64,000 bases of DNA from Apostichopus japonicus. Lineage: Eukaryota; Echinodermata; Holothuroidea; Aspidochirotida; Stichopodidae. The stretch covers positions 31,846,611 through 31,910,610 of the forward strand of contig NC_092576.1 of NCBI RefSeq assembly GCF_037975245.1. The letters are read 5' to 3'. A model generated the notes under the pieces. It had not been told where the DNA came from and ran no database searches. It worked only from the letters and a program-made list of their open reading frames with translations. Of the stretch, positions 37,701-44,216 are shown one piece after another. The position numbers were made by a program, and so were the translations under genes. How positions within the stretch are numbered: the first letter of the stretch is position 1; each line of letters begins with the position of its first letter.

Positions 37701-38720
37701 AATCTCATGTGATTGACAAGGTGATTTCACAAATCCCTAACAGCCATACATTTGAAAACTGAATTATGGTGTCATACAATAAAATTACAGCTATCATTTA
37801 TGATTGACTTCTTTTGTACAGGTTAGGGAATTCCGGGAAGTATGGCAGTAAGTAATTTTATATGTATTTTTTCGTATGATTTGTGATTTATTGAGTTAAC
37901 ATACACAAACCCCCATCATTACGATCATCCCTGCCTATAGCAAATACCACCCAAATCCCCTGTTTTTGGCCAAAAACAGGGGAGATTGAATATCTACAAG
38001 AGTTGGTAATGCTAGTCATACTGAACGCTCTTCTGCACAAATTCAATATTAAACACACAGTGTATTATTTCAGTGGTCAAGCCAAACTTGTCATCACACA
38101 CCGGAAAGTAGTACTGGCCATGAGAGCACTTGTGTTTACAATCATACAGGTGACTGGTCAATGTAGGTGTGCTCAAGGATGAATCCTTATGGCAGTATTT
38201 GGGGTAGTTTATGCTATGAAGTAACAAATTATTAATGCTTGAGTGAATTTGAGGACTGTTTTTCTATAGACAGGCTTGACCAATAAGGGAGTAGTATACA
38301 TTGTGCTACTTCAACCCCCCTCCCCCTGTGAAGTAGCATGATATATACTCCTTATGGGTTTCAGATAAAGAAAGGATACACACTGGTTTGTAAGTTGTGT
38401 TTATCAAATATGATGCAGTGTCGGCCATACGTAATTGATATATATTACATAACAATATCTTCTTAAGAGTGAATTATAGATGACGTCACTGCAGCCTGTT
38501 CAAAACAGCAAAGTAAAAACTATATTTTCTTGAACAGAATTGGGTAAAACAATGTTAAACTTTATTTGCGTTGTAATGTAGATCTATGTTCACATTTCGT
38601 TGCAAATGTTGCAATTTATTTTGCTGCAGGGGTACAGACTGTCAAAAGGCTAGAGTAAGCAAACTGAAGGTACCAGATGATGATACACTGACGCCACTTC
38701 TAACTGCCACATCAGTATAA
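13066..38720 (+). CDS. Ig-like / transmembrane / NACHT receptor with duplicated C-terminal module (16 exons, 5' partial)
   Basis: Exons: 13066-13716, 15249-15596, 15854-15949, 16518-16564, 18413-18440, 19088-20571, 26037-26254, 26838-26914, 27436-27488, 29965-30084, 32504-32712, 33200-33276, 36231-36295, 37220-37267, 37822-37847, 38630-38720. All have AG/GT boundaries and phases join without exception; together with the one base from the missing preceding exon they give exactly 1,213 codons including TAA. The predicted product has three extracellular Ig-like domains with five N-glycosylation sequons, one membrane helix, a basic juxtamembrane segment, a NACHT NTPase and a repeated C-terminal module where NLRs carry their sensor. 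In known NLRs, NACHT uses ATP binding to switch oligomerisation after ligand sensing; a membrane-anchored Ig version is unusual. The signal peptide exon is missing. The alternative is two adjacent genes joined by my model. Confidence 0.72.
13800..14620. repeat. Intronic dispersed repeat, copy 1
   Basis: In the intron after exon 1. It matches about 30340-31150 in the same orientation; shared words include CCGATGATTGAATTT and CTGATTGGCTAATAG, with many substitutions. No coding sequence seen. It is an old transposon or duplicated intron segment. Confidence 0.7.
15249..15596 (+). CDS. Exon 2: third Ig-like domain
   Basis: 116 codons, phase 1-1. It opens YPRPSYIIVEGC, then EGNVTCSVRGIRP with the first core cysteine, Trp in ELQWRTYG, and the second cysteine in ITLECVIV. 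It is clearly homologous to the first Ig domain of exon 1 (shared EGC, CSV and RP patterns), so the two arose by duplication. There is one sequon (NVT). The last part KAARIDLKVTYG leads straight to the membrane exon. Acceptor TTGAATAG is weak in pyrimidines; donor GTAGGT is good. Confidence 0.82.
15854..15949 (+). CDS. Exon 3: single transmembrane helix
   Basis: 32 codons, phase 1-1 (acceptor TTATTTACAG, donor GTACCA). It encodes DNKGTLGSW followed by about 23 hydrophobic residues rich in V, I and L (TVAVVTTIIVVLLILVVLVV) and then CLKG. With Ig domains before and basic residues after, a type I membrane topology is predicted: Ig outside, NACHT inside. Because it is a symmetric phase-1 exon, skipping it would keep the frame and give a form without membrane anchor. 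Confidence 0.85.
16518..16564 (+). CDS. Exon 4: basic juxtamembrane segment
   Basis: 47 bp, phase 1 to 0 (acceptor TTCCTGCAG, donor GTAAGA), encoding VLNYRRSQRKIVEDEE. The RR, R and RK cluster right after the helix fits the positive-inside rule. It is short, and support comes from splice sites, phase and position. Confidence 0.65.
17065..17350. repeat. Dispersed repeat, copy 1 (intron 4)
   Basis: Same orientation match to about 37965-38275: shared CACACAGTGTATT, TTTCAGTGGTCAAGCCAAAC and CATACAGGTGACTGGTCAA. Both copies are in introns of the Ig-NACHT gene. No coding potential seen. Confidence 0.8.
18413..18440 (+). CDS. Exon 5: small linker exon
   Basis: 28 bp, phase 0 to 1 (acceptor TCTTGTTTAG, donor GTAAGT), encoding MLPMTDQTP. 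Exons 4 and 5 together are 75 bp, so joining exon 3 directly to exon 6 also keeps the frame; they may form an optional cassette. This is the weakest exon of the model. Confidence 0.5.
19088..20571 (+). CDS. Exon 6: NACHT NTPase domain
   Basis: A single 1,484-bp exon, phase 1 to 0, open throughout. After a helical lead-in (EEKFIKELKAKYQILYHSV) comes the Walker A motif GDPGYGKST (19318-19344), Walker B LVILDGFDE (ending 19575) with the acidic DE pair, and sensor-1 TTRP (19657-19668). Further on, RNPLLGDLCQVPLLFVLFAHM fits the end of the NACHT helical region, and VRFYHKLFCEWYAAHYIA the conserved winged-helix/superhelical segment. Every catalytic motif is intact, so ATP binding and hydrolysis are expected. 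The ORF continues to 20661, but the next exon fits phase 0 at the GTGAAG donor after CAG. The C-terminal 100 residues are helical and have no named domain that I recognise. No CARD, death or pyrin domain precedes it. Confidence 0.9.
20706..20790 (-). repeat. Possible tRNA-derived SINE fragment
   Basis: On the minus strand CCGGG, a 7-nt loop TTCCAAT and TCCGG form a tRNA-like T-arm (20717-20733) with a box-B-like sequence that has one unusual base. Upstream, TTAGCAGGAAAATA is a weak box-A candidate. It is not a complete tRNA: acceptor and anticodon stems cannot be drawn. Confidence 0.35.
20957..21720. mobile_element. Minisatellite-bearing element, complete copy
   Basis: Left leader TTTTGGTTTCGATGATAATC with a (TG)n run and TGACGCCCAGC; body of three to four units of the CACGATATCTCAAGAAGG family; right tail from about 21460 (ACCTTTTCATAATATACGG) through AAGGGCATCCGTAGAT to CATTGACTTAAGTGTGT. 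The same tail is found at 62150-62320, which defines a discrete unit with leader, tandem core and tail. This resembles the pearl-type elements described from molluscs. It lies in intron 6. Confidence 0.7.
22111..23760 (+). CDS. Ty3-type integrase, 3' end of pol (5'-truncated element)
   Basis: Open from 22111 without an ATG, so it is the end of a longer polyprotein. An HHCC zinc module (HDQAGHFGIARTL, then CENCTRC) precedes the DDE core: Asp at 22450 (VAVDFL), Asp at 22627 (LSDQGANF) and Glu at 22735 (CERFNRTL), that is D-58-D-35-E. The C-terminal part is basic, then proline-rich, ending at 23760. All catalytic residues are present. No RT, protease or gag was seen upstream, where stops appear at once. 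It sits in the sense direction in the long intron 6 of the Ig-NACHT gene. In the family this enzyme inserts cDNA into host DNA. Confidence 0.9.
   Translation, partial: SNVNKDCQLKIVDGCLYRVISSGPQLESLRQFVVPKGMRRDILQNLHDQAGHFGIARTLAMIKQRFYWPNLERDVKQHCENCTRCSLAKPPTNNVRAPLKSIRTSAPLELVAVDFLKLDRSSDGYENVLVITDHFSKFSQAIPTRDQTAVTTARALWQHFFIRYGCPARILSDQGANFESGLISELCQLYNVQKSRTTPYHPQGNGQCERFNRTLLNMIRSLSDEQKKYWPAFLPELTYLYNNTPHSSTGYAPFYLMFGRHGRLPIDLIVKTDDHQETEISTDWVQNHWQRLHQAHRQAEAECQRAADKQKKYYDRKARTMPLSRGERVLIKKRNRRGLRKTDDFWQAVPHIVVHQPNPDIPVYKVRPEHGDGKEKMLHRNALKPCMVTVDYDTWEEPNEQLEDHGEGTRQAALGVYPADVTPVIQLPVIQSRSSSLQTNPPAVEQSMPALPDGPDRELENGASEETTSEPPVTSPLCSPVPRIAPQTERHSPPILRRSIRIRGIPPEEPQGIQIIQCPELQPVVITTVCHGWRPALRLPGLQIILSIY
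24179..25419 (+). repeat. Candidate 3' LTR of the Ty3 element
   Basis: Starts TGTAAACAGG after a purine-rich tract (AAAGCAGGGTGGGA) and ends CATCCCTTACA, so it has short inverted termini TGTAA and TTACA; length 1,241 bp. It follows pol by about 420 bp. No 5' LTR is in the window to compare, so both borders rest on this pattern alone. Confidence 0.55.
26037..26254 (+). CDS. Exon 7: C-terminal module copy 1, part a
   Basis: 218 bp, phase 0 to 2. It encodes ITIACLNLTMAFKECDGYT, LSLCPLKTVEKIHIEM and LTNIFRFALRCDSVKELS. The same length class, phase and pattern (S-x-CP-x-x-L-K-K-I, then a helix ending in LEEL or VKEL) recur in exon 11. The alternating strand and helix pattern recalls degenerate leucine-rich repeats, which NLRs carry at this position, but the spacing is not a canonical LRR. 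Confidence 0.75.
26838..26914 (+). CDS. Exon 8: C-terminal module copy 1, part b
   Basis: 77 bp, phase 2 to 1, encoding FSECLLPLSPSQESIN and AEMISRKIK. It was found by homology to exon 12, which has exactly the same length and phases and reads FSFCLLPQSIAAKDIP. It is too short to be noticed as an ORF. Confidence 0.75.
27436..27488 (+). CDS. Exon 9: C-terminal module copy 1, part c
   Basis: 53 bp, phase 1 to 0 (acceptor CATTATAG, donor GTATGA), encoding YWRDYGYSLNLHSGVWE. Homologous to exon 13 (TWLPYDSG, YDLNLESGRWM): both share W, Y, the LNL-x-SG core and a Trp near the end. Confidence 0.72.
27622..29627. mobile_element. 2-kb TIR element, family X copy A
   Basis: Ends CAGGCGCGTATCCAGG and, inverted, CAGGGGCGTATCCAGG (15 of 16 match). 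Flanked by a 5-bp direct repeat AATAT (27617-27621 and 29628-29632). Just inside the left end is a purine-rich tract (27665-27780). It carries several copies of a module around AAGCGGAGCGCCACCAT (here inverted). No transposase seen, so it is non-autonomous. It lies in intron 9 and contains a nested element at 28489-28962. Confidence 0.78.
28489..28962. mobile_element. Nested short TIR element with 11-bp target duplication
   Basis: Ends CAAGGCGTAGGAG and, inverted, AGGCGTAGGAGGC. Flanked by ATGTGTGTAGT at 28478-28488 and 28963-28973. A duplication of 9-11 bp points to the MULE class, but no transposase is present. Inside, GCGCGCTCTGCGCGCG forms a short palindrome. Confidence 0.72.
29965..30084 (+). 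CDS. Exon 10: C-terminal module copy 1, part d
   Basis: 40 codons, phase 0-0 (acceptor TTATTTTCAG, donor GTAAGT), encoding VDNIKMIKSLCSERLQIWTE and LQLLKNASNNG. It ends the first module and leads directly to exon 11. The equivalent position after copy 2 is the shorter exon 14. Confidence 0.72.
30340..31150. repeat. Intronic dispersed repeat, copy 2
   Basis: In the intron after exon 10. Partner of 13800-14620. It retains TTTGTTCTCTCC and ATTGAGAGTTGCT in the same order as copy 1. Confidence 0.7.
32504..32712 (+). CDS. Exon 11: C-terminal module copy 2, part a
   Basis: 209 bp, phase 0 to 2 (acceptor CCTTCCTTCAG, donor GTGAGT). It encodes IFHLELLQSFSRADAGNI, LQLSCPVSLKKISIYTYEEG and ILMFAQHSQRLEELL. 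Homologous to exon 7. The ORF start at 32471 is intron. Confidence 0.8.
33200..33276 (+). CDS. Exon 12: C-terminal module copy 2, part b
   Basis: 77 bp, phase 2 to 1 (acceptor ATTTCACAG, donor GTATAG), encoding FSFCLLPQSIAAKDIP and SIMNSRKVK. Homologous to exon 8 with the same length. Confidence 0.78.
33350..35845 (-). pseudogene. CR1-like non-LTR retrotransposon, 5'-truncated, antisense in intron 12
   Basis: Translation of the minus strand gives the end of an AP endonuclease (MGDFNRRGIDW, then SDHNIVTFEL), an RT with KPNKAPGPDNV, NYRPVSLTSTACKVLE, QHGFTKGRSTL, VYLDFAKAFDKVAHKRL, GVPHGSVLGP and the catalytic FADD (in KFADDAKVF), and a C-terminal region with LPYKERLSALNL and TRRLRGDLIEAFKI. 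Frame breaks separate these parts near 35640, 34250 and again before 33780, so it is dead. The 3' end is complete and finishes in short AATACAGGT-type repeats, typical for CR1. Truncation at the 5' end near 35845 is the usual result of incomplete reverse transcription. Confidence 0.85.
36231..36295 (+). CDS. Exon 13: C-terminal module copy 2, part c
   Basis: 65 bp, phase 1 to 0 (acceptor TTCATTTTAG, donor GTGAGT), encoding TWLPYDSGKIYDLNLESGRW. Homologous to exon 9 with four extra residues. The intron before it holds an antisense CR1-like LINE. Confidence 0.75.
37220..37267 (+). CDS. Exon 14: C-terminal module copy 2, part d
   Basis: 16 codons, phase 0-0 (acceptor AACTTATAG, donor GTAGGT), encoding YHDRTLDVTDAVYSKE. 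It takes the place of exon 10 but is not clearly homologous to it. Confidence 0.62.
37822..37847 (+). CDS. Exon 15
   Basis: 26 bp, phase 0 to 2 (acceptor TTTTGTACAG, donor GTAAGT), encoding VREFREVW. Both splice sites are strong, but the exon is too short for sequence support of its own. Confidence 0.55.
37965..38275. repeat. Dispersed repeat, copy 2 (intron 15)
   Basis: Partner of 17065-17350, roughly 85-90 percent similar by eye. It ends near a repeated AATTTG-AGGAC word in both copies. Confidence 0.8.
38630..38720 (+). CDS. Exon 16: C-terminal end with stop
   Basis: Acceptor TTTGCTGCAG; one base completes a Gln codon, then GTDCQKARVSKLKVPDDDT, LTPLL and a TAA at 38718-38720. An acidic and polar tail with no recognised motif. 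An immediate duplication, ACTGCC-ACA-TCAGTATAAATCA then ACTGCCGCAACAGTATAAATCA, surrounds the stop. Confidence 0.55.
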
Positions 38721-41700
38721 ATCAGCCATGTAACTGCCGCAACAGTATAAATCAACGTTAGCCGTGTTTTACATAATCTATTCGCCAAGGCTTGCAAAGG
38801 AAACCAGCGTGGAAAGGTCACTTGCACAGCTCAAATTTCCTGTGATCTACTGCGAGAGCCTATTAAAATGCACGAGGCAGGTAAACTGTTATGGCAGTTA
38901 TATTAAAGGGCCCATTTGCAAACGGGTACCTTGCATATCGTGTGGCCTTGCAGGAATCGCACCCATTTTCATTCGATATAACCATTGCTTACAATTTTGC
39001 AGTTCAACGTTTTGTTTTAAATTATTACAAATGCACTGAATTGTGTGGAGATTTGATTACAAAATAGCTTATTCGAGGTCTTATTATAGGGAAAAATGAC
39101 CAAGAAAAGAAGAGTCCATTATCAACTACTTAGAAATGGTTAAGAGATCAAACACTTTGTGTAATTTGTAAAAGTGTTCAGTAAACAATTTAAATTTAAC
39201 AAGTCTCAAGCAGAGAACGAAGCAGCCGAGCACGTTTATGACTGATACAATTCGACTTCTAATATTATTCTCATGAATCTCATGAAAGTTGGAAGGTAGA
39301 ACTTTGTTATACTGTTTAAGCATAAATGTACCAAACTCACTTTATATTCGCATGTCTAATTCAAATAATCCATCAAGAAAACTACAATATAACATCAGGA
39401 AAAACACTCACACACACAAAATGTTAGACCTCAATTTGTTAACATGTTTTACAATTATGTTTGATTCTGTTAGTAGTAGGCCATATAAAGCTTTTCTAAC
39501 TTTTAGCATATTCTTTTGGTCCATGAACTGACATATATTATCTATTAACTATGGCAGGCCTTTTGTGCCAACTTATTGTGCCGTGATAACAAAAGTCATC
39601 ATTTTGTTTCACAATGGCTTTCTGGTTCTGATTTCAATCTCTGCCCTTTAGACAAACTGCGTTGGTTTACGTTCATTTTTTTTTATCTCAATACATTACA
39701 TGTATAGAGATATTGTAACAGTAAGTGGGACTCTCTCTTCTCTTCAAAAAGTTTCAGCATCTTCATACAAAGTTCTTTTTCTCTGGAATTACCAGAGCAA
39801 GCATATATCATATAGGCCAACAAAAGTTCAAATTTTTTAATATCTTTATTTGTTGAAATTGTGACGCAGTTAGCTCGAACTAAAATATCCATGAAATACT
39901 GCAACCTTCAACCACAGGTTAGCCTAACAACCACACTGAGTCAATGGGAACTGTAGCCTAACCATCGCAATGCGCAGCTTAGTTCACAACTTTCAATTTG
40001 CTGGAAATCGGCATTTGTTTGGAAGGTATGTGCTATGTCTTAAAGAAGGAATGTTGTATTTTGATTGGAGTAGTTTCTAGTTGTTATTATTTCTTTAAAT
40101 CAATCTGGTAACATTTTAGAGTAATTTTAAACAAGTTAGGATGGTACAATTTGCTTTTCAGTTTGATTGGCCTGAGCATACATTTCTAATTGAACTTGAA
40201 TGGAGTTAAACAGGTAACGAATAGGTATGTTTAACTTCAAGATCGTAACATTTCTATTTGTTCATAAACGGTATAATACTGAAAATAAGTACAAAATATT
40301 GTCGGAATGTAGATAATATGTAATTAAAATTTACACTTTGGTAAAGCTTGAAGATGGATGGTTTGTCTGAGATGCTTTTTGAGGTGGATATTTTGAGTAA
40401 CTATTCTTAGCCATTTCAAGCCATTAACAGGTGACATACACGTCAAGGTGGTAAGGCCATTCGCTTAGCACAGTGCTGACTAGGTAGGATGTTATATTTT
40501 TGTATTTTGGAAATTTGTAATTTAAAAAAAAAAATTCTTTCTGTGAAACTCCAGAGGTGATTTGGTACATACAAAAGGATACCTAAGAGCAGTGTATTAC
40601 AACGAAAACAAAAGGGAAACAGGAAAATCACAACAATAATTGTTTCTATCACAAACTTTATTGCCGATTTCGTATAAACGGGATATTTTCTCTTTTTCAA
40701 ATCATCGGAATCGGAACGATTATGAATAAAATAATCGGTATTTTCTGTTATGCGTAATCGTTTGAACACTACTTGGAAGTGGACACAGTTTTGATGGTAG
40801 TCACCACTACAGTCTACAGTAACATACGCCCTAGGTTGATAAGCCTAGCTTTCTCAAGGCAGGCATCTAGAATATGGTAGAGTTGTTCGCCTTTTGGCCG
40901 TTGTCATTGACGTCAAACTATATGACCAAAAAGTCCAACAGAGACTGACCCAAGTTGAAGGATACCACATATAAAACAAGTTCTTAAATATTCAATGACA
41001 TTACTAAACCTTGCAACGACAAACAGGCAATGAGCGTTAAAGGCAACACTCGCAGGATGAAGAGTATTAAACCTGCAGAGACTATTCGTGGCAAAGTAGT
41101 GTAAATGCAAGTGCTATATTTGGTGTACCATGATTGATATTGATAATTGTAGAGACAGAGCAAAGATATGAAATTAGGAATCGAAATTAGAATTTCCAGT
41201 ATTGAGATACTGCGGCATTGATGCTCTTGTCTTTATTTGTAATTAATTTTGTAATGTTTGATATTTTAGGCAATTTGCTGTAATTGCCAATGCAGTTTTA
41301 TATTGTATATTAATACCTCATAAGATCTCTCTTGCATCCACTATTGTTATATACATTTTGACATTCTCTTTAAGAGAATGTCATGTTATGGCATGCAATA
41401 CATTTAAGTCCCTAAAAGCTAACTTTGTTTGCTGCATCCTTGGAACGTATTAACTCAAGTTTTTATTTTTGGATTTAAAGAACAGGCTAAGAATTTGTAT
41501 ATTGTTATACTTTCAGAACAATGATACTATAGGCAAATGCTTTTTATGTCAGGGAACATGCATACTTTAGACCGAGCTTACTGGAAACATCTTGACTTCA
41601 CTTGTGATTGGTTCTTTGAAGCATTTAATTAATTACAGCAATAGTAATATTTTTAAAGTGGTGATGTTTACCAGTATGTTTTATGATAATCTTTTTCTAC

Positions 41701-42700
41701 ATTACGACATTGTAAGTTACCTGAGAGAACTCATATTTTGTTTTTCAATCACTTATTCAAGAACTATGGGAGAATAAATAAAGATAATCATCTTGACCTG
41801 TTTAATCATATTTTAGTTATCAAAACTGATATGAAGGCTTCTTAGCCTGATCGTTACTAAACCCCAATGCAAGATCAGTATTCCCTATCTGCTTACCCAT
41901 GCTACTCCATGCTATCGGGAGTACCATCTCATAATCTCACAAAGAAGGGCTTAAAAGAAAGGCCTTTAGCATGGGTGCAAATGATTTAGTGAGGAAATAA
42001 GGAGGATGTGAAAGTTCACCAGTCATGTACGTTGTAGTCATCATGGACTAGTCTCATTGATCCAAATTTAGATAAATTGGAGGAGATCAATTCAAGGATT
42101 AACCTGACCAATACTATTACAGAGATTCCCACGTCTTAGACACTCATGTGAATTTTGTCAGATTTCCAAAAGTTTTCTGTTAAGGAATTGCAAAATGCCA
42201 CAAACAACTACGAATAGAAAATCAATACTTCCTTTCCCGTTATCCTTAATTTATCAAAATGAATTACTTTATTTCAAAGTTATCATTTCATTGCCGTCAT
42301 CACATATATGTATCTCCTGATTTCACTTAATCATCAAAAGATAAGAAAGGATGAAAATTTATAATAAAAACGCCTCCCATTTGGGTTTATCAATATCATT
42401 CAAACTTAAATCCATTAAAAAACTTACATTTCAAATTATTTTTTGTGACATTATTTTTTGTGACATTTCGCGCTCCTTGTCATTTCAGAGCAGTGTTGCT
42501 TTCAAGTCGTACAGTGAAGTGTTACAGGTATGCACTACAATTACTTGGTCACAAACTTGACTTACAGACTGAACTTGTCACTTTCCAAGGCTGCTAGAGC
42601 ATAGATAGAAGTTTTCAACTGACATATCCAACCCACCCACATGATAGTTAATGGAATGGGCTATCATAAAAAAAAATTAACCTTTGCCACCATGACAGTT
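38721..42700. other. No gene recognised
   Basis: AT-rich sequence following the Ig-NACHT stop. I see no exon, transposon protein or clear tandem repeat; small ORFs in it look random. AATAAA-like signals exist (for example near 41774) but none can be assigned. A diverged word near 41203 (GGCATTGATGCTCTTG) matches the putative dispersed element end at 12658 and 35940. Confidence 0.5.
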
Positions 42701-42719
42701 TAGATTTTGAGCTAGAAGC

Positions 42720-43020
42720 GCTCAAAGTTTATCATAGTGTTCCCCATCTGCCAGGTGTTGCTGTGGAATCCTCTTGTTTCGCTCAAGAGTTTCTACTGGA
42801 TGTATATTATCATCTATCTTATCTCTTGTAGAGTTTGCGGCATCCAGTATGTTGGCGAAACCAAAACCACCTTCAAGAAGCGATTCTATGGTCACAGATC
42901 CACAGTCAACACCATGAAGACTGGGAGAACACTTAAATGTTCCCAACCATACCATTAACGACATGTCCCTACAGTTGAATCTACTACTATTACTACTACT
43001 ATAGGGATCGATGATGGTGT
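42720..43020 (+). pseudogene. Penelope-like element GIY-YIG endonuclease fragment
   Basis: One frame reads IIYLISCRVCGIQYVGETKT, then FKKRFYGHRSTVN, which is the start of the GIY-YIG nuclease of Penelope-like retroelements (Y-L-I-x-C-x-x-C-x-x-Q-Y-V-G-E-T). A shifted frame continues with PNHTINDMSLQ, matching the family's downstream H-T-x-x-D-M segment. Only this C-terminal domain remains; no RT seen nearby. Confidence 0.75.
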
Positions 43021-43559
43021 CTAACACTTCTGTTACACCTCATTCGAAACTAGGTCAGATTATTGGCATCAGATGTTTCTTTTAGGGATAATCTTCACAC
43101 CCTTTAAGACAATGACCTCTGGTACAACTACTATTAGCAAACATGAAAAAGTCGAAGGATAAATTGTCAAGACCATACACAATCTTGAAAACCTGAATCT
43201 AGTCATAACGTAACCTCCTAAGCTCCAGTGTGGTGAGATTCAACAGTGGTAACCGCCTATAATAAGGAACATGCTAATCATCCTAGTGTTATTTTTCATA
43301 GTTTAAGGGGTTTTGTAATTTTGTTACTTAAAATTACTTAAAACTCACTTTTCCTTTTTAGGAATTTCACTGTAAATCTATATTGTTTTATCAATGATTC
43401 CAACGTTAATATTTATTTTTCTTTGTATTATTTAAGCTGCGTCAAGTTTATTTTTCATATTTTAAGGGTTTGTCATTTTGGTGTCAAGCGCGTTAGTGTA
43501 AAGCGCTCTTGAACATGCTTAAGCATGAAAAGACACTATATATATATATGGTAAATAAT

Positions 43560-44130
43560 AATAAAGATTGTAGGTATACTTTTGGTTACTATACTACCAA
43601 TATGCATCACCTTGCATTTATCAATATTAAAAAGGCATTTGCCATCGATCCCTGAGAGCAAGAAAAAACCTTATACCCAAATCCGTTTAAAACTTCTCAA
43701 AATCGCTTTTGAAATTAGAGACCTCAGAATATCCAAGACAGTAAATCCCCATTGACACACATACTCAGCCTAAGGAAAACACGCTGGTGGGGAATTTTAT
43801 CAAAGGCCTTTTGAAAATTCAGGAACACAACATCTACAGGCTTCTGCCTATTGAGTGAGCTTGTTACATCTTCCATAAACTCAAGGATATTTAGTGAGAC
43901 TAGACCTTTTTTGACAAAAGCCATGTTGAGACTCTCCGATCAAAGACTGACTGCTGAAGTGACTAACCATAGACTTTTTAACAATAGACTCCATGGTCTT
44001 ACAAACGACACTATTGAGAGTAACGGGCCTATAATTACAGGGCTATGCGCTGTCAAATAATAACACCCAGTGAGTCGTTTTGGAACGTTAAGGAAACCTG
44101 GAATGCCCCTCTCCGAGAATTGTCCAGCCA
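43560..44130 (-). pseudogene. LINE reverse transcriptase fragment
   Basis: Minus-strand frames give NYRPVTLNSVVCKTMESIV, SQHGFCQKRSSL, VDVVFLNFQKAFDKIPHQR and, further on, FNIDKCKVMHIG. The order fits RT of the same CR1/Jockey-like class as 33350-35845, but a different and older copy with frame shifts and a deletion that removes the FADD motif. It abuts family X copy B. Confidence 0.75.
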
Positions 44131-44216
44131 AATTTACATTATCATGGATGACTGAACATTTGCAGGTTTTTTTTTTTCGCTAGAGGTTGAATAATTGGGT
44201 ACAATAATCATTCGGT

